DNA of 64,000 bases, taken from positions 2,666,501-2,730,500 of the forward strand of contig OX438747.1 in NCBI GenBank assembly GCA_949316235.1. The letters are read 5' to 3'. The notes beneath the pieces are model-generated. The model was not told the origin of the DNA, did not search any database, and was given only the letters and a program-made list of their open reading frames with translations. Made by a program: the position numbers and the translations under genes. Source of the stretch: Oegoconia quadripuncta (lineage: Eukaryota; Arthropoda; Insecta; Lepidoptera; Autostichidae). Positions 56,601 through 64,000 of the stretch are shown here, piece by piece; the stretch's first letter is position 1, and each line of letters begins with the position of its first letter.

Positions 56601-59500
56601 GCTATGGATACTATATAACGGATAAACATATACATAAATATTTATATAACATAAACATCCATGCCTCGGGAATAAATGTTCATATTCATCACACAAACAT
56701 TTACCTCTCGCGGTATTGGATCTTGCAACCGTTGGTTTCGCTGACAGGGTCACTGTCCACTACACCAATTGGTTGTCAAATATATGTTTATTATAAGTCA
56801 ATAACTATATAAAAAGATTAATACAAGCAAATCTTTTCGCATTTCCGGGATCAGACATATTATGAATTAAAATAGAAAATAGTGCCACTCACTTGTCCAG
56901 CTCTTATGTCCTTTCTCAATTGCTCGATTGTTGCTTTGTTGGACTGCAAAGAGTTCAACTTATGCATCGCATCCTAAAACATGGAAGATGAAGCAGTGGG
57001 TTGAATTAAATTAAAAAAAAGTGACATATACACACAAAGCTGAGTAAAAATATTAATTGTAAAGTTTGAAGATTTCCTCGGAAACAACACCACATTAGAT
57101 TTCTTTCAATAATTAAAAAATTAGTCTAAACTTAATATAAAAAATTGCACTGAAATTGGACCACGCATTATATTGCCCATGTAAGGATCAGCACTCGCAT
57201 GCACTCACTCAATCAATTAATCACTCACGCACGCGCAGTATTGCACACACACGCGCAGGCTTACACACACGCACAGGCTATCCCACGCGCGCATGATTAT
57301 ATGCACGCGAACACGGATGAAATCATGCAAGAACGCACGCCTAACGCCGTTAAACACAACACCCGTCTTTTTTCGTCTCGGGTTAAAATAGATTTTCAGA
57401 TAGATTTAAACTTATCAAACAAACATGTTGCCTGTTCCTTGTTATTTCAAAATTACTTGGCATGTAGGTCATCGTTCAAAAAGTTGCCAAAAACTAAAGA
57501 ATTGAATTGAATATCACCCACAAGACGCGGCCCATCTCATGATTAATATCAGTTAATCATACTTCCACATAAATTACTTCTGTCTGAGTTGTTCAAGGCC
57601 CACACCAATGACTTTGCTATATTATTGAACTTACAGCAAATAATTGATTTTATAAATTTTTCCTATTTGTAGTCAGTAATGGGGGACGGCGAGACGGTTA
57701 TGTGGGACTCCCCTCCCTACCGTACCGTACCGTAATTTTATACCTAATAGTCTTTTGTAAATAATTTCTGTTTAAATAATGGTTATGAATTTAGGTATTT
57801 AAAGCCGAATTTTGAATGTCTACTGTACTGGAAACTGATATTCTCTGATATACTCTGTAGGAGTGCTGTCAGTCTGTATAAATATGTTGGATTGTCTATT
57901 GCAAAAAGAGAGTGAGGTTTAAAAAGGCGAATGTATCAATGAGGCTGGCATAGTCACCCAGGGTGTACAAAAGCCTCAAATAAAAACAAGATTAAAAAAA
58001 AAAAAAATAAGCCTCACCCACGGAGAGATTTGCATCGTTTTCCATAAATTACCATATGAGACTTTGAATTAAGAAGGATTCCTTGATGATAGAGTAAACA
58101 TTTCAAACAAATTAGCTACACCCAAACTAAGCCAAGCCTTTAGTATGGGACTATGGGTGCTACATAATATAATGAAGATATGGGACGACCAATTGGTGTA
58201 GTGCATACTGACTCTATCAGCAAAACCAATGGTTGCGAGTTCGAATCCCGTAAGAGGTAAATGTTTGTGTGATGAACAATTTCCCAACATTTATTCCCAA
58301 ATCATGGATGTATTATGAATTTAGATTTGATAAATTTAAAAAAAAACTAGTGATGACTTAAATATTGACTGAATAACAACATAATGAACATAGACATACC
58401 AGCAGTAATGCTGCTCGTCTATAATAATATAATAATAAAAATGTTAATATAAATATTTATGTATCTTCTTCTGTTATCTAGTATCCGCAGTACAAGCATA
58501 GCTTAGTTTGGGACTAGATGATTGGTGTAAGTGCCCTAAATTTTTATTTTTAATAACGGTAAACCATACATAATGTTTACATAAACACTATGACTCTGGT
58601 ATGATCACATTCGTCACACAAACATTTACTCACAGTGAGATTCAAACCCCAAACTGTTTGTTTCTATGGCAAGGTCACTACTTGTTAGACCAATTGGCCA
58701 TCTAAAGGAACTATTAACACATTTATCCTTCTATAAATAAACTCAGATGAATGTAGCTATTAATGTTGGTTAAACAATAATGATGATGATGATGAAGCAA
58801 TAATTGGTTAATTGGTCTAGAAACTGCATGTGGTTAATATTTATATTCTGTCAATCAAAAAATAAATATTGTATTCAAATAGTCTCTTTCCATTATCAGT
58901 TCCAGCCTGTTGCGGACTGTAAACTGTAAGTCTATTATTATAAATAAATAATGTTATAGTACCTAGGGATTACAATAAATAAATAATAATAAAAATAAAT
59001 ATTTCGCTCACTTACACCAATCATCTAGTCCCAAACTAAGCAAAGCTTGTACTATGGATACTAGATAATGGATAAACATACATAAATATTTATATAAACA
59101 TCCATGACTCAGGAATAAATGTTCATATTCATCACACAAACATTTACCCGTCGCGGGATTCGAACCCGCAATCGTTGGTTTCGCTGACAGGGTCACTATC
59201 CACTACACCAATCGGTCGTCAAATACAATAAGGTAAATATATTCCTATGAAAACTAAATACGACATGGAAATATTGACATGCATCTTGTATTTAACTTAA
59301 TAACACCTAGTTACTTTGGTACCTCACTAAAGACACAAATTACACAATTTGCATCAGTGTCCATCCTTTGAAAAACTTAATAAACTCAAAAACAACAAAT
59401 ACGAAACACATGATTTTACCTCATAGTTAAATTTGACCGTAGACATCCTCTTAAACAATCTGTTCACTGTCGAACGACGACACAGACTGAGGCTAGTCAT
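41619..59500 (-). CDS. FPGS: Folylpolyglutamate synthase, eight exons, complete
   Basis: FPGS adds glutamates to folates in cytosol and mitochondria, which traps them in the cell. Exons (- strand): 59420-59500, 56893-56973, 56105-56212, 54038-54217, 52610-52746, 51808-51988, 50231-50664 and 41619-42003; every junction is GT-AG and in phase, giving 528 residues. Motifs in order: NSLQSN; the P-loop GTKGKGST split between exons 3 and 4; [29 protein letters not shown]; the LDGAHT block; ATGDRD; the C-terminal [17 protein letters not shown]. No key residue appears lost. The 18 residues before the second Met (59446) are [18 protein letters not shown], basic and without acids, like a mitochondrial presequence. 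An in-frame TAG lies upstream. Exon 6 has two strong donors 16 bp apart; only the first (GTGAGT) keeps the frame. Intron 7 (8.2 kb) contains RPAP2 on the other strand. Introns are packed with SINE-B copies. Confidence 0.93.
42255..42959 (-). pseudogene. Truncated inverted copy of the RPAP2 5' end
   Basis: From the ATG at 42957-42959 the frame gives 234 residues. The first 220 or so are identical to RPAP2 (44862 onward), including all four zinc-ligand cysteines (CGYPIC and CSNSC). It departs after KIET, where the duplicated arm ends at 42303, and finishes with about 14 unrelated residues ([15 protein letters not shown]) and a stop at 42255-42257. The central and C-terminal parts of RPAP2 are missing. 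It lies in FPGS intron 7 in the same orientation as FPGS, and retains the same 750 bp of upstream sequence as the full gene, so it might be transcribed. No disabling change is visible within the duplicated part. Confidence 0.85.
43235..43381. mobile_element. 147 bp MITE nested in SINE-C (mirrored at 44440-44586)
   Basis: Outer ends AGGACCCCGATTCTCG and CGAGAATCGGGGTCCT, with an inner inverted pair TGTCGATAGACAT and ATGTCTATCGACA. It splits a SINE-C whose uninterrupted form (GTGGCAGAATGC) is seen at 37395-37660. Both palindrome arms carry it, so it inserted before the arm was duplicated. Confidence 0.85.
43792..43817 (+). repeat. 26 bp repeat shared with the outer edge of the left arm
   Basis: GTCCAAGTGGGTTGTATACT onward, 26 bp, is the exact reverse complement of 42276-42301. 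The two copies bracket the left arm (42303-43786), one bp from its outer edge and five from its inner edge. They mark the rearrangement junctions. Confidence 0.95.
44862..46652 (+). CDS. RPAP2: RPAP2/Rtr1-type protein, single exon
   Basis: RPAP2 binds RNA polymerase II, helps its nuclear import and assembly, and is reported to remove Ser5 phosphate from the CTD. From the ATG at 44862 (a second in-frame ATG is at 44868) the frame gives 596 residues; human RPAP2 has about 612. The N-terminal Rtr1 zinc domain is clear: CGYPIC (C81, C86), [18 protein letters not shown], then FCSNSC (C119, C123). A long Asn/Ser/Gln-rich middle follows, then the conserved [40 protein letters not shown], and a helical C-terminus with WTLIAIIV. 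The frame is open another 26 codons upstream but looks hydrophobic and untypical, so the internal ATG is preferred. The whole product is in one exon inside FPGS intron 7, antisense to FPGS, with AATAAA at 46859. No introns could mean a retrocopy, but there is no long poly-A. The first 657 bp are duplicated in the inverted arm. Confidence 0.93.
   Translation: MNMELLDKKHNKSQIKIEEMTKEQIRQAILKKRECTAKAQGIVESLLEKDISEDYFVQCLPDINQSHFEDIVEERAIVHLCGYPICSKSISERNIPKQKYRISIKTNKVYDITARKSFCSNSCYKSSMHVKKQMLTSPLWFREYDKVPKFHLLPLDAVGSLGQEVDVALIKRVNIQPPVNTFTSIVDFASASLHELTGADQCEDENNKIANKEDSKIETQSDIDNTENLQINQNNNVDDKTVQQTKNSIQESQNVESILDKSINTSINRCEIQKRPIPNPLNIVGEVIEKPERKIDPIITQTPNSKMGLEQSSLAKKLSQKKQPSVTVIAIEVETSLAEWFTLDTLIFLFGEEKVKEMVSDKGECIKEYLNHYAKSIFYNSNTYDQYQALCKKLNMLELGDRRNDTQVFLQRESKPLPEYSTLQEESKNMQLKVKAYYTGETVIPNININYEKVTNEEDNLTQIPLVDKNAQNAIRRKIVGQHLNKALPDLLRSLGLLSLAINSDVHLLVNTFKLKANNIMFKPIQWTLIAIIVIRLLSLRNKRLECMLQSPTAYQHMQLLLLSYNQDGGYFDRLISWLTDIDRLLDTNDTQLTVG
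46859..46864 (+). terminator. RPAP2 polyadenylation signal
   Basis: AATAAA about 207 bp after the RPAP2 stop codon. It is followed by AT-rich sequence and is the first canonical signal on this strand after the stop. Confidence 0.55.
47031..47884. mobile_element. Mariner-type non-autonomous element with about 130 bp inverted repeats
   Basis: ACAGGGCGTCCCAAAGTTAT at the left and its mirror ATAACTTTGGGACGCCCTGT at the right, each flanked by TA. The repeats continue inward for about 130 bp (GGGACATGAAGGGGAAGTAC, and further ACTAACTTTTAAAAATAAC). The interior has no transposase. The CAGGGYGTCCCA end and TA flanks fit Tc1/mariner. Confidence 0.85.
47885..48390. mobile_element. MITE-V copy 2
   Basis: ATAAGGTCTGACAACATAAC, then CCGACAAACTTGGCAATTGC, at the left; AACGTTTGTTTGGTTAAATT, then GTTAGACCTTATA, at the right. 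It abuts the mariner-type element at 47884. Body as at 31440-31908. Confidence 0.75.
48555..48735 (-). repeat. Old SINE-A relative
   Basis: Diverged SINE-A order in reverse: CACTTTACCTGATGTTACGT, GGTCGAAGGAG, TTAGTTGGGGAACGGGCTAT, AGATAAGATGGTGGTAATGA. Confidence 0.5.
48962..49082. mobile_element. MITE-D copy 3
   Basis: GTAAACGTTTATGTAGCGTG, then CTGCTCTTTCGCTTGGACGA, and GTCGCGCGCGATAAACGATG. Confidence 0.6.
49341..49580 (-). repeat. SINE-A 3' two-thirds
   Basis: Poly-T, then ATGCACAACGGATTCGTACT, to CTAGCCAGGCGGACATTTAA and the TACCACCAACC block. The tRNA-like head is missing. Confidence 0.8.
49755..50162 (+). pseudogene. LINE-A 3' end, second copy
   Basis: ATTTCATGGGGAGTGTTCTG to GCGGGTGTCCATGGGCGGCG and a poly-A at 50156-50169. 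It encodes, with frameshifts, the same polymerase tail as 536-1075 ([19 protein letters not shown] block, then KGRQR). It lies in FPGS intron 7. Confidence 0.8.
50820..51158 (+). repeat. SINE-A, full length
   Basis: The tRNA-like head shows an A-box-like GTGCATGGCTTAATG and a B box GGTTCGATCCCC, then the whole family body and TATGCATAAAAAAAAA. It lies in FPGS intron 6. A MITE-X relative follows at 51170-51356. Confidence 0.9.
52256..52588 (+). repeat. SINE-A, full length
   Basis: ACCGTCTCCGTGGCTCAATG to GTTGTGCATAAAAAAAA, with B box GGTTCGATCCCC. It lies in FPGS intron 5, ending 22 bp before exon 5's donor-side boundary. Immediately left (52095-52190) is a - strand SINE-B tail. Confidence 0.9.
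53370..53600 (-). repeat. SINE-B copy
   Basis: Reversed tRNA-like head TAGTGGGATTCGAACCCGCG, preceded by the body CGTCCGTATTCATCATACAA and CCATCTAGTAACACAC. It lies in FPGS intron 4, next to a Helitron-like tail repeat at 52975-53270. Confidence 0.8.
54253..54500 (-). repeat. SINE-B copy, well preserved
   Basis: Reversed head GCCCCTGGCGGGATTCGAAC with both promoter boxes intact, ending ACCACTACACCAAACG. Body CACAGCGCCATCTAGGTCCA. It lies in FPGS intron 3. Confidence 0.85.
54545..54695. mobile_element. MITE-D copy 4
   Basis: GCTTGACAGGCGCGACAGAC to GTCGCGCGCGACAAACGATA. It is the most complete member, with a GTCG-type inverted repeat near each end. Confidence 0.65.
54885..55110 (-). repeat. 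SINE-B copy, second subfamily
   Basis: Reversed body CACTTACACCAATCATCTAG and head CTCGCGGGATTCGAACCCGC, then CACTACACCAATCGGTCG. The same subfamily recurs at 25705, 56548, 58985 and, in pieces, at 58180-58705. Confidence 0.85.
55390..55617 (+). pseudogene. LINE-B 3' end, second copy
   Basis: The frame includes [19 protein letters not shown], then [16 protein letters not shown] and a Ser/Thr-rich tail, ending in a poly-A at 55610. The matching - strand copy is at 28525-28715. It lies in FPGS intron 3. Confidence 0.75.
55727..55985 (+). repeat. SINE-B copy, full length
   Basis: CCCGTTTGGTGTAATGGTTA (A box), GGTTGCGGGTTCGAATCCCG (B box), body, then a TTATTTATTTATT tail. Orientation is opposite to its neighbour at 54253. 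Confidence 0.9.
56548..56785 (-). repeat. SINE-B copy, second subfamily
   Basis: GGACACTTACACCAACCATC to CACTACACCAATTGGTTGTC. The head has mutations in the B box (CGCGGTATTGGATC). It lies in FPGS intron 2. Confidence 0.8.
57190..57310 (+). repeat. CA/CG-rich simple repeat
   Basis: Degenerate CACACGCGCA units (ACTCACGCACGCGCAG and CACACACGCGCAGG). The 103-codon open frame across it is a by-product of the repeat. It lies in FPGS intron 1. Confidence 0.7.
57311..58179. other. FPGS intron 1, nothing recognised
   Basis: No exon or repeat match was found. An A run at 57991-58005, preceded by ACAAAAGCCTCAAATAAAAA, could be the tail of an old retroposon. Confidence 0.4.
58180..58710. repeat. Three broken SINE-B pieces
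   Basis: 58180-58310 is a + strand head and part of the body (ACCAATTGGTGTAGTGCATA, then GGTTGCGAGTTCGAATCCCG). 58440-58545 is a + strand tail (TGGGACTAGATGATTGGTGT). 58560-58705 is a - strand copy (TCACAGTGAGATTCAAACCC). They look like insertions scattered by later rearrangement. Confidence 0.7.
58985..59222 (-). repeat. SINE-B copy, second subfamily
   Basis: CACTTACACCAATCATCTAG to CACTACACCAATCGGTCGTC, close to the copy at 54885-55110. It ends about 200 bp from FPGS exon 1. Confidence 0.85.
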
Positions 59501-60081
59501 CGGCGAGCCGCAACTATTATCCGGTGGCCAGTACAGCTACGCAAACAGATTGTATCCACACAAAAATGACCTCGACAATCGCCGCGTGATTAGCGATCGA
59601 AATATAACATCGCAACTACTTTGAACAAGCTCCCGATGATATCAATGTATCGTAATGACATCTGACCCGGACCATTAACTACCGTCACAATGTGAAACTG
59701 AATACTTCCAGTAATAAGCGATTTCCTCAAGTAAAACTTTCAAAACATAACCTATAAAAATAACATGTGATTTTGACAACTTTGATAATTAGATTTGACA
59801 GTTGAGAGAGAAGTTTTCTTCTTCCTTGTAATAGGAAAGGCTAAGGAGCTAAAGTTATACTGCCTCGTTTTCAATATTATTTGATAGTTGAATCTGATAG
59901 GTAGGGCTAACCGGCGGCACTTCTATCGGTGTAGTCAAGTCACGAAAGGAATATCTTTTAGAATGCCAGCACTTTTTGTTAAAAAGAGCCAAAAAGTAAT
60001 AAAATGTCACTCAATTTTGTATAATTCACTTTATTGTGTTATCTTCAAAAATATCGAGTTCTTTGAAAATAAATTAAAAGA
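59501..60081. promoter_or_regulatory. Shared upstream region between FPGS and the AK8-like gene
   Basis: The start codons of FPGS (59500, -) and the AK8-like gene (60082, +) are 581 bp apart and divergent. No TATA box or named element is claimed. A reversed SINE-C-like scrap (CTTCTTCCTTGTAATAGGAA) lies at about 59815-59870. The transcription starts are unknown. Confidence 0.5.
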
Positions 60082-62658
60082 ATGACTGAAACCGATGCTA
60101 CGACGAGGCCTTTGGGAATGCCAGCAAGATTCATACCCTATCTGGATAAGTATAGGATCTATACGTTATTCAAGGTTAGTCAAGGTTTACCCGTTATAAC
60201 GAACAACTTTTGTTCTACAACTTTCCCCAAAACTCAATACATTTCGAGAAACTGCTGTATAAGCATGTCATAACAAAATACTACCAAGTAATCCTAATTA
60301 ATCATCCATATCCATTACACGCATCGTTACTTGTACGATCGTTAATACGTAAATAATTTCAGCTGGAACGAATACCTACACTTATGTGTCTGAATGTTCC
60401 TACAGTCGACATCACGACGCCCGTGACCCTAGAAATGTAAGCTTGTCGTGCGTGCGACGCTACCGGAATTGCTAACGCAGCTGCTTTCATGAGACATGAG
60501 CTACTATGGGATACATTTGGAGAAAAATTATATTGGAGACTGTAGTGTTCAATAGTAATTAGGCACAAATTTGTTTACCTGGGCAACTACTGTATACTAT
60601 ATGCGGTCGCACGGCAACTGCAACACTCCTAGCATTTAAAAAGATCTCGTTATGTTTACATTTTCGATAACGCCGCGCAGCCAGTTTTACGCCGATAGTT
60701 CATAGTGCTATGGGCTGTAACTATGTACTTATACTCACCTATATCTCTTAGGGCCGTTAAGAAACCGTTCTCAAGATTGAGATGACCTTAAGGTGAAGCT
60801 TGAGAATCTGTTATATAAGTATTAAAACAATAGTAAAAAAAGTATTGAGACTGAGATGCGGTCTCTAATCTCTAGATCGATTTATTAATACGGCCCTTGG
60901 TGCTCAAGTCAGATAATCGATCAACCATTAAAGATACCTAGGTAATTTTTTCTTTCTTGAATTTTCATAAATTTAAGTAAACATTTAAATGAAATGTAAC
61001 CGGAACACAAGCTATATGTTTGTCCGATTCTCCAGGACATGCTGACTGATCTGGTGCTTGTCTTGCCGAGAGACCACCTTAAGCACATGAAGGTTTTCCT
61101 CACTCGGTACCTGCACACCTCCAAGGACGCTGACCGGGTTATTCTGCTTGTGTCTCCTGAACTCGATATAGGTATCCATATTATTTGTTGTAGGTAGGTA
61201 TGTACCGTCTCCAATGTTATATCTTTAGCTAACAGGAGGCCGATCGCGTTAAGTTTGGACGATAATACCAAAGCTAAACCACAACCAAAAATGTTACGTT
61301 AAGCACAATTCGTAACGCGCTAATCATTTGAACGGAAATTAAAGCTAGTTTTTTTATTATACTCGTGGTTAGCTCTAAACATTTTGGGTTTGGTTTTACT
61401 TTGGTAGCGTCTACGATATAATCGTTCACAAAAAATAGCGTGATGCCATTTTTTACATCAACTAAACTAAAGCTAAACCAAAACCGTTCCGTTCGGATGG
61501 TAAAACCGTTGCAAAATGGCGCGATTGGTCCCTAGGTATCTCAACAAGTTAAAGAAAACGTGTCTCCATATAAATTGATAATTAAAAAAATAGTTTTTTT
61601 TATGCGCAACGGGTTGGTACTTGACCTCAATCACACTTGATGTTAAGTGAAGATGAGGTCGAAGGTGGAAGCGTACTGACCCGGAAATCCCAACACATTA
61701 GGGGGACTGGCTATCTTATCTCTGACAACCGGAACACAAAAATGCTATTAACATTGCTGCTTAGCGGCAGATATAGATAAGGTGGTGGTAGCTAGCCAGG
61801 CGGACATTTAAACTGCCCTACAACCAACCAAACCGAGTACTTAAACATGTACCCCGCTGGGGATCGAACCCGCGACCTCCGAATCGTAAACCCAATGTTG
61901 TTTACATTTAGCCACGGAGGCGGTTTGGGAGAAAAAACAAGTAACTAATACAAAACTCATGACGTCTTGTGTAACTTGGGGTATAACTTAGACATATAGG
62001 AGTCTATAAACTACCCTCTATAAAATGTACCTTGCGAATATTTTTAACTTGTATAGATGGAATAATATGAAGCGTCTCTAAGGCCCGTATTAATAAACCT
62101 GTATTAACACAGATGCATTTTAAGCAGTTGACGCTATCTCTAGCTCCGTGCTAATTTATAAACCAATCTTGAGGTCTACTCAGCTGAGATCATTTCTCAA
62201 GAATTCGCCTCAGCGGCGAATGAATGATAGTCTTGAGTTCCGTTTATTAATACGTGAAACTCTCAAGTGAGTACTGCTTGAGTAAGCACGCGCGTTTCAG
62301 GTCTCAAGTTAGGTTTATTAATCAACACGTTTACTTGAGACAAGTCACAATCTTTCTCAATCTGAGAATGGATTATTAATACGGGCCTAGGTCTTACATT
62401 CTCTATTAATTCCCCCGAACGAGAGAAATAAGCAACCTTATTTCAAACCCGGAACCTTTGGGTGGCAATGTGTGGTACCACAAATACCAAAATGCTGCGG
62501 ATAACGTATCTCGTTATCTATTGGGTAGTTGATTACATTACAATGTTATTTAAGATACATAAATTCCCCCAGATGTCCATAAACTCGTGAAAGAATTGCT
62601 AAAGGACCTTGGTTTCTTTGTAATCACAAGACGCTTTATAATGGATCGATATGAAAAG
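60082..62658 (+). CDS. Adenylate kinase 8-like protein, first three exons
   Basis: Exons 60082-60174 (31 codons from ATG), 61036-61171 and 62573-62658 join in phase (0, then 1) with donors GTTAGT, GTATCC and GTAAGT and acceptors TCTCCAG and CCCCCAG. The peptide includes FIPYLDKYRIYTLFKDMLTD, then PRDHLKHMKVFLTRYL, VILLVSPELDIDV and LGFFVITRRFI. The order matches the N-terminus of AK8, a cilium-associated nucleotide kinase with two kinase domains: a short helical segment, a hydrophobic strand, the P-loop position, then the next strand. The P-loop expected after VILL (GPPxSGKT in AK8) is replaced by SPELDIDV, so this first kinase domain would not bind ATP normally. The next exons lie to the right of the window or were not recognised. 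Another protein with a similar N-terminal helical domain cannot be excluded, so no symbol is given. Confidence 0.6.
60751..60899. mobile_element. MITE-X copy, short
   Basis: AGGGCCGTTAAGAAACCGTT at the left and ATTTATTAATACGGCCCTTG at the right, with CTCAAGATTGAGATGACC inside. It lies in intron 1 of the AK8-like gene. Confidence 0.7.
61236..61534. mobile_element. MITE-S copy 2
   Basis: GGAGGCCGATCGCGTTAAGT, then ACGATAATACCAAAGC, at the left; AACCGTTCCGTTCGGATGG, then GCGCGATTGGTCCCT, at the right. It is shorter than the copy at 11908-13001 and has no nested insertion. Confidence 0.6.
61595..61926 (-). repeat. SINE-A, full length
   Basis: Poly-T, then ATGCGCAACGGGTTGGTACT, to the reversed head CCCCGCTGGGGATCGAACCC and GCCACGGAGGCGG. 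Both promoter boxes are intact. It lies in intron 2 of the AK8-like gene. Confidence 0.9.
62083..62392. mobile_element. MITE-X copy, full length
   Basis: GGCCCGTATTAATAAACC at the left and GGATTATTAATACGGGCC at the right are inverted repeats. The inner body is the reverse of that at 21148-21455. Confidence 0.8.
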
Positions 62659-63382
62659 GTAAGTTATTGACAGGTAAACGTTTATTTGTTTTGAGGGAAT
62701 TTCTAAAAAGAACTTATTGTGGAAGTAAAATACTGCATGATACGATAAAATGCACTGTATACTGGTGAACCTTTCAAGAGGAAGAGTTCGCAGTGTGCGT
62801 ATATATTTTTTTTTCAAAATCAACGGGTTCGAATCCTGGCTAGGAATAATGATTTTTCAAAAATCCATTGATAGATGTAGTTTTAGTATTCATCAAAATC
62901 CTTCTCCTTTGAGTACTTTTCGCTATTCTTCATAGTTTTGGATTTGGCTATCCTCGTCTACTTGAAAAATTCAGCCTGTATTTTAAGTTATATTGATTTT
63001 ATTCTACTATTTTAGATATTTTTCAGCATACTTGCTCGTAAAGTGGATGTAACTTCACCGGTTTTAGATATATCAAGCAGCTCATAAAACACGCGTGTGT
63101 TATATTATAAACGCAAATAGTGACGTTATATTTTATAACCGCACTATTTGCAATGGCAAAGAACATAAGTCTCATACAGCCAAGTGATAACACCATCAGC
63201 CCTGTGAATAAAATATCGCTGATCGCCATGTGTTAGGATTACTTCGGCTGCTTATGCTGTTCCTTACTGAGAAAAAATTTGCGAGGATTACGTATTTTAG
63301 CTACATTGACAACATTATGTCTGCCTTGACTTTGAAGTAGTCGAAAGACGAGATATAGCTCTGAAGCGCCCACTGGAGCTTA

Positions 63383-63881
63383 AAGGTCATAGCTCATTAG
63401 AGCCACCAGGCAACCACTCAGCACCGCCTCGCCTCGTGCGGTTAGTATTCTTTATATGGACTTATATGGGTATGCGTTCACTACATCAACTCCGTAGCGT
63501 CACCGGATCGCCTTAGTCGTAAGCCCTCCACGCGCAGACGGCGAGTGGACCACTTGGTGACAACTCGTTGCTCGCATGCTTACCTTGCGTTGACTGCGCA
63601 TTGCCAACGCGCGGGTTCCGAGTGGACCGCGCGCTGCCCGCGAAAGATTTCACGTGTAGACCAAGTGCCAATTGTTAACAGACTACTCGAAAATTCGTAG
63701 ATCAAGCGACGTCCACTCGTTGACCACGCGGGGTCCACTGATTGACGACACTAGGTCCGCTGTTTGACCGCGCGACGTTTATTGGTGATAACGCGGCGTC
63801 CACCCGTGGATCACCTGTGTACAACGAGTGGACGCCGTGCGACGAGGCGGTGCGGAGCGGCTGCCATGAGCTTATGACCTT
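63383..63881. mobile_element. GC-rich inverted-repeat element with internal minisatellite
   Basis: AAGGTCATAGCTCAT, then GCACCGCCTCG, at the left; CGAGGCGGTGC, then ATGAGCTTATGACCTT, at the right. The inverted repeats are about 50 bp with gaps. The interior has degenerate tandem units of 21-24 bp around GTCCACTCGTTGACCACGCG (about 63708-63830). It is much richer in G+C than the surroundings. No open frame. Confidence 0.7.
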
Positions 63882-64000
63882 GATTAGGTTACTTTTGAAA
63901 AAGCTTTTTTACCAAAATTGGTGTTTGCAAATTGGCTCAGGGAAATTTGTTCAGTCCAATGGTGTTTGTATACATAAAAGGAGAGTCCTCAACCGTTTCC

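Noticed and set aside
57199..57510. A 103-codon open frame rich in His and Ala
   Set aside because: Most of its first half is a CA/CG simple repeat inside FPGS intron 1, on the opposite strand.
60359..60568. A 69-codon - strand frame just inside the AK8-like intron
   Set aside because: The composition looks protein-like in part, but no homologue could be named and no repeat copy occurs in the window. It may be a decayed insertion.

Overview
This is nuclear DNA from an insect, almost certainly a lepidopteran (moth or butterfly). The genes are split by GT-AG introns into small exons and sit in AT-rich sequence. About half of the window is short interspersed repeats and MITEs of the kind that crowd moth and butterfly introns. 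There are no bacterial operons, ribosome binding sites or CRISPR arrays. Only five protein-coding genes can be supported, and most were assembled here by joining exons whose splice phases match. 

Layout. 1-2153: repeats upstream of the visible part of a NOC4L (nucleolar complex protein 4) gene, + strand. 2154-5401: the last two NOC4L exons, separated by an intron holding a 2.2 kb GC-rich tandem array. Each array unit copies the end of the exon together with its splice donor. 5402-19627: repeat-rich DNA with no convincing gene. 19628-34542: a CTR-family (SLC31) copper transporter gene on the - strand. It has two possible cysteine-rich last exons, and a decayed DDE transposon lies in one intron. 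34543-41618: repeats, tandem duplications and probably the unseen 5' end of the copper transporter. 41619-59500: a complete eight-exon folylpolyglutamate synthase (FPGS) gene on the - strand, with a possible mitochondrial leader and an internal second start. Its 8.2 kb intron 7 contains a whole RPAP2 gene on the opposite strand, preceded by a 1,484 bp inverted copy of its own 5' end. 60082-62658: the first three exons of an adenylate kinase 8-like gene (+), divergent from FPGS across about 580 bp. 62659-64000: repeats, including an unusual GC-rich 0.5 kb inverted-repeat element.

The five genes are housekeeping in type (ribosome assembly, copper uptake, folate retention, RNA polymerase II CTD biology, a cilium-type kinase) and do not form a pathway. 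The most unusual structure is the RPAP2 palindrome inside the FPGS intron. Any FPGS pre-mRNA would carry a long, apparently perfect RPAP2 hairpin, which could be a source of small RNAs against RPAP2. The twin palindromes beside the copper transporter and the replicated splice donor in NOC4L are the next most unusual.

Repeat names used below (SINE-A, SINE-B, SINE-C, LINE-A, LINE-B, MITE-D and so on) are local labels for families recognised by comparing copies within this window. They are not database names.
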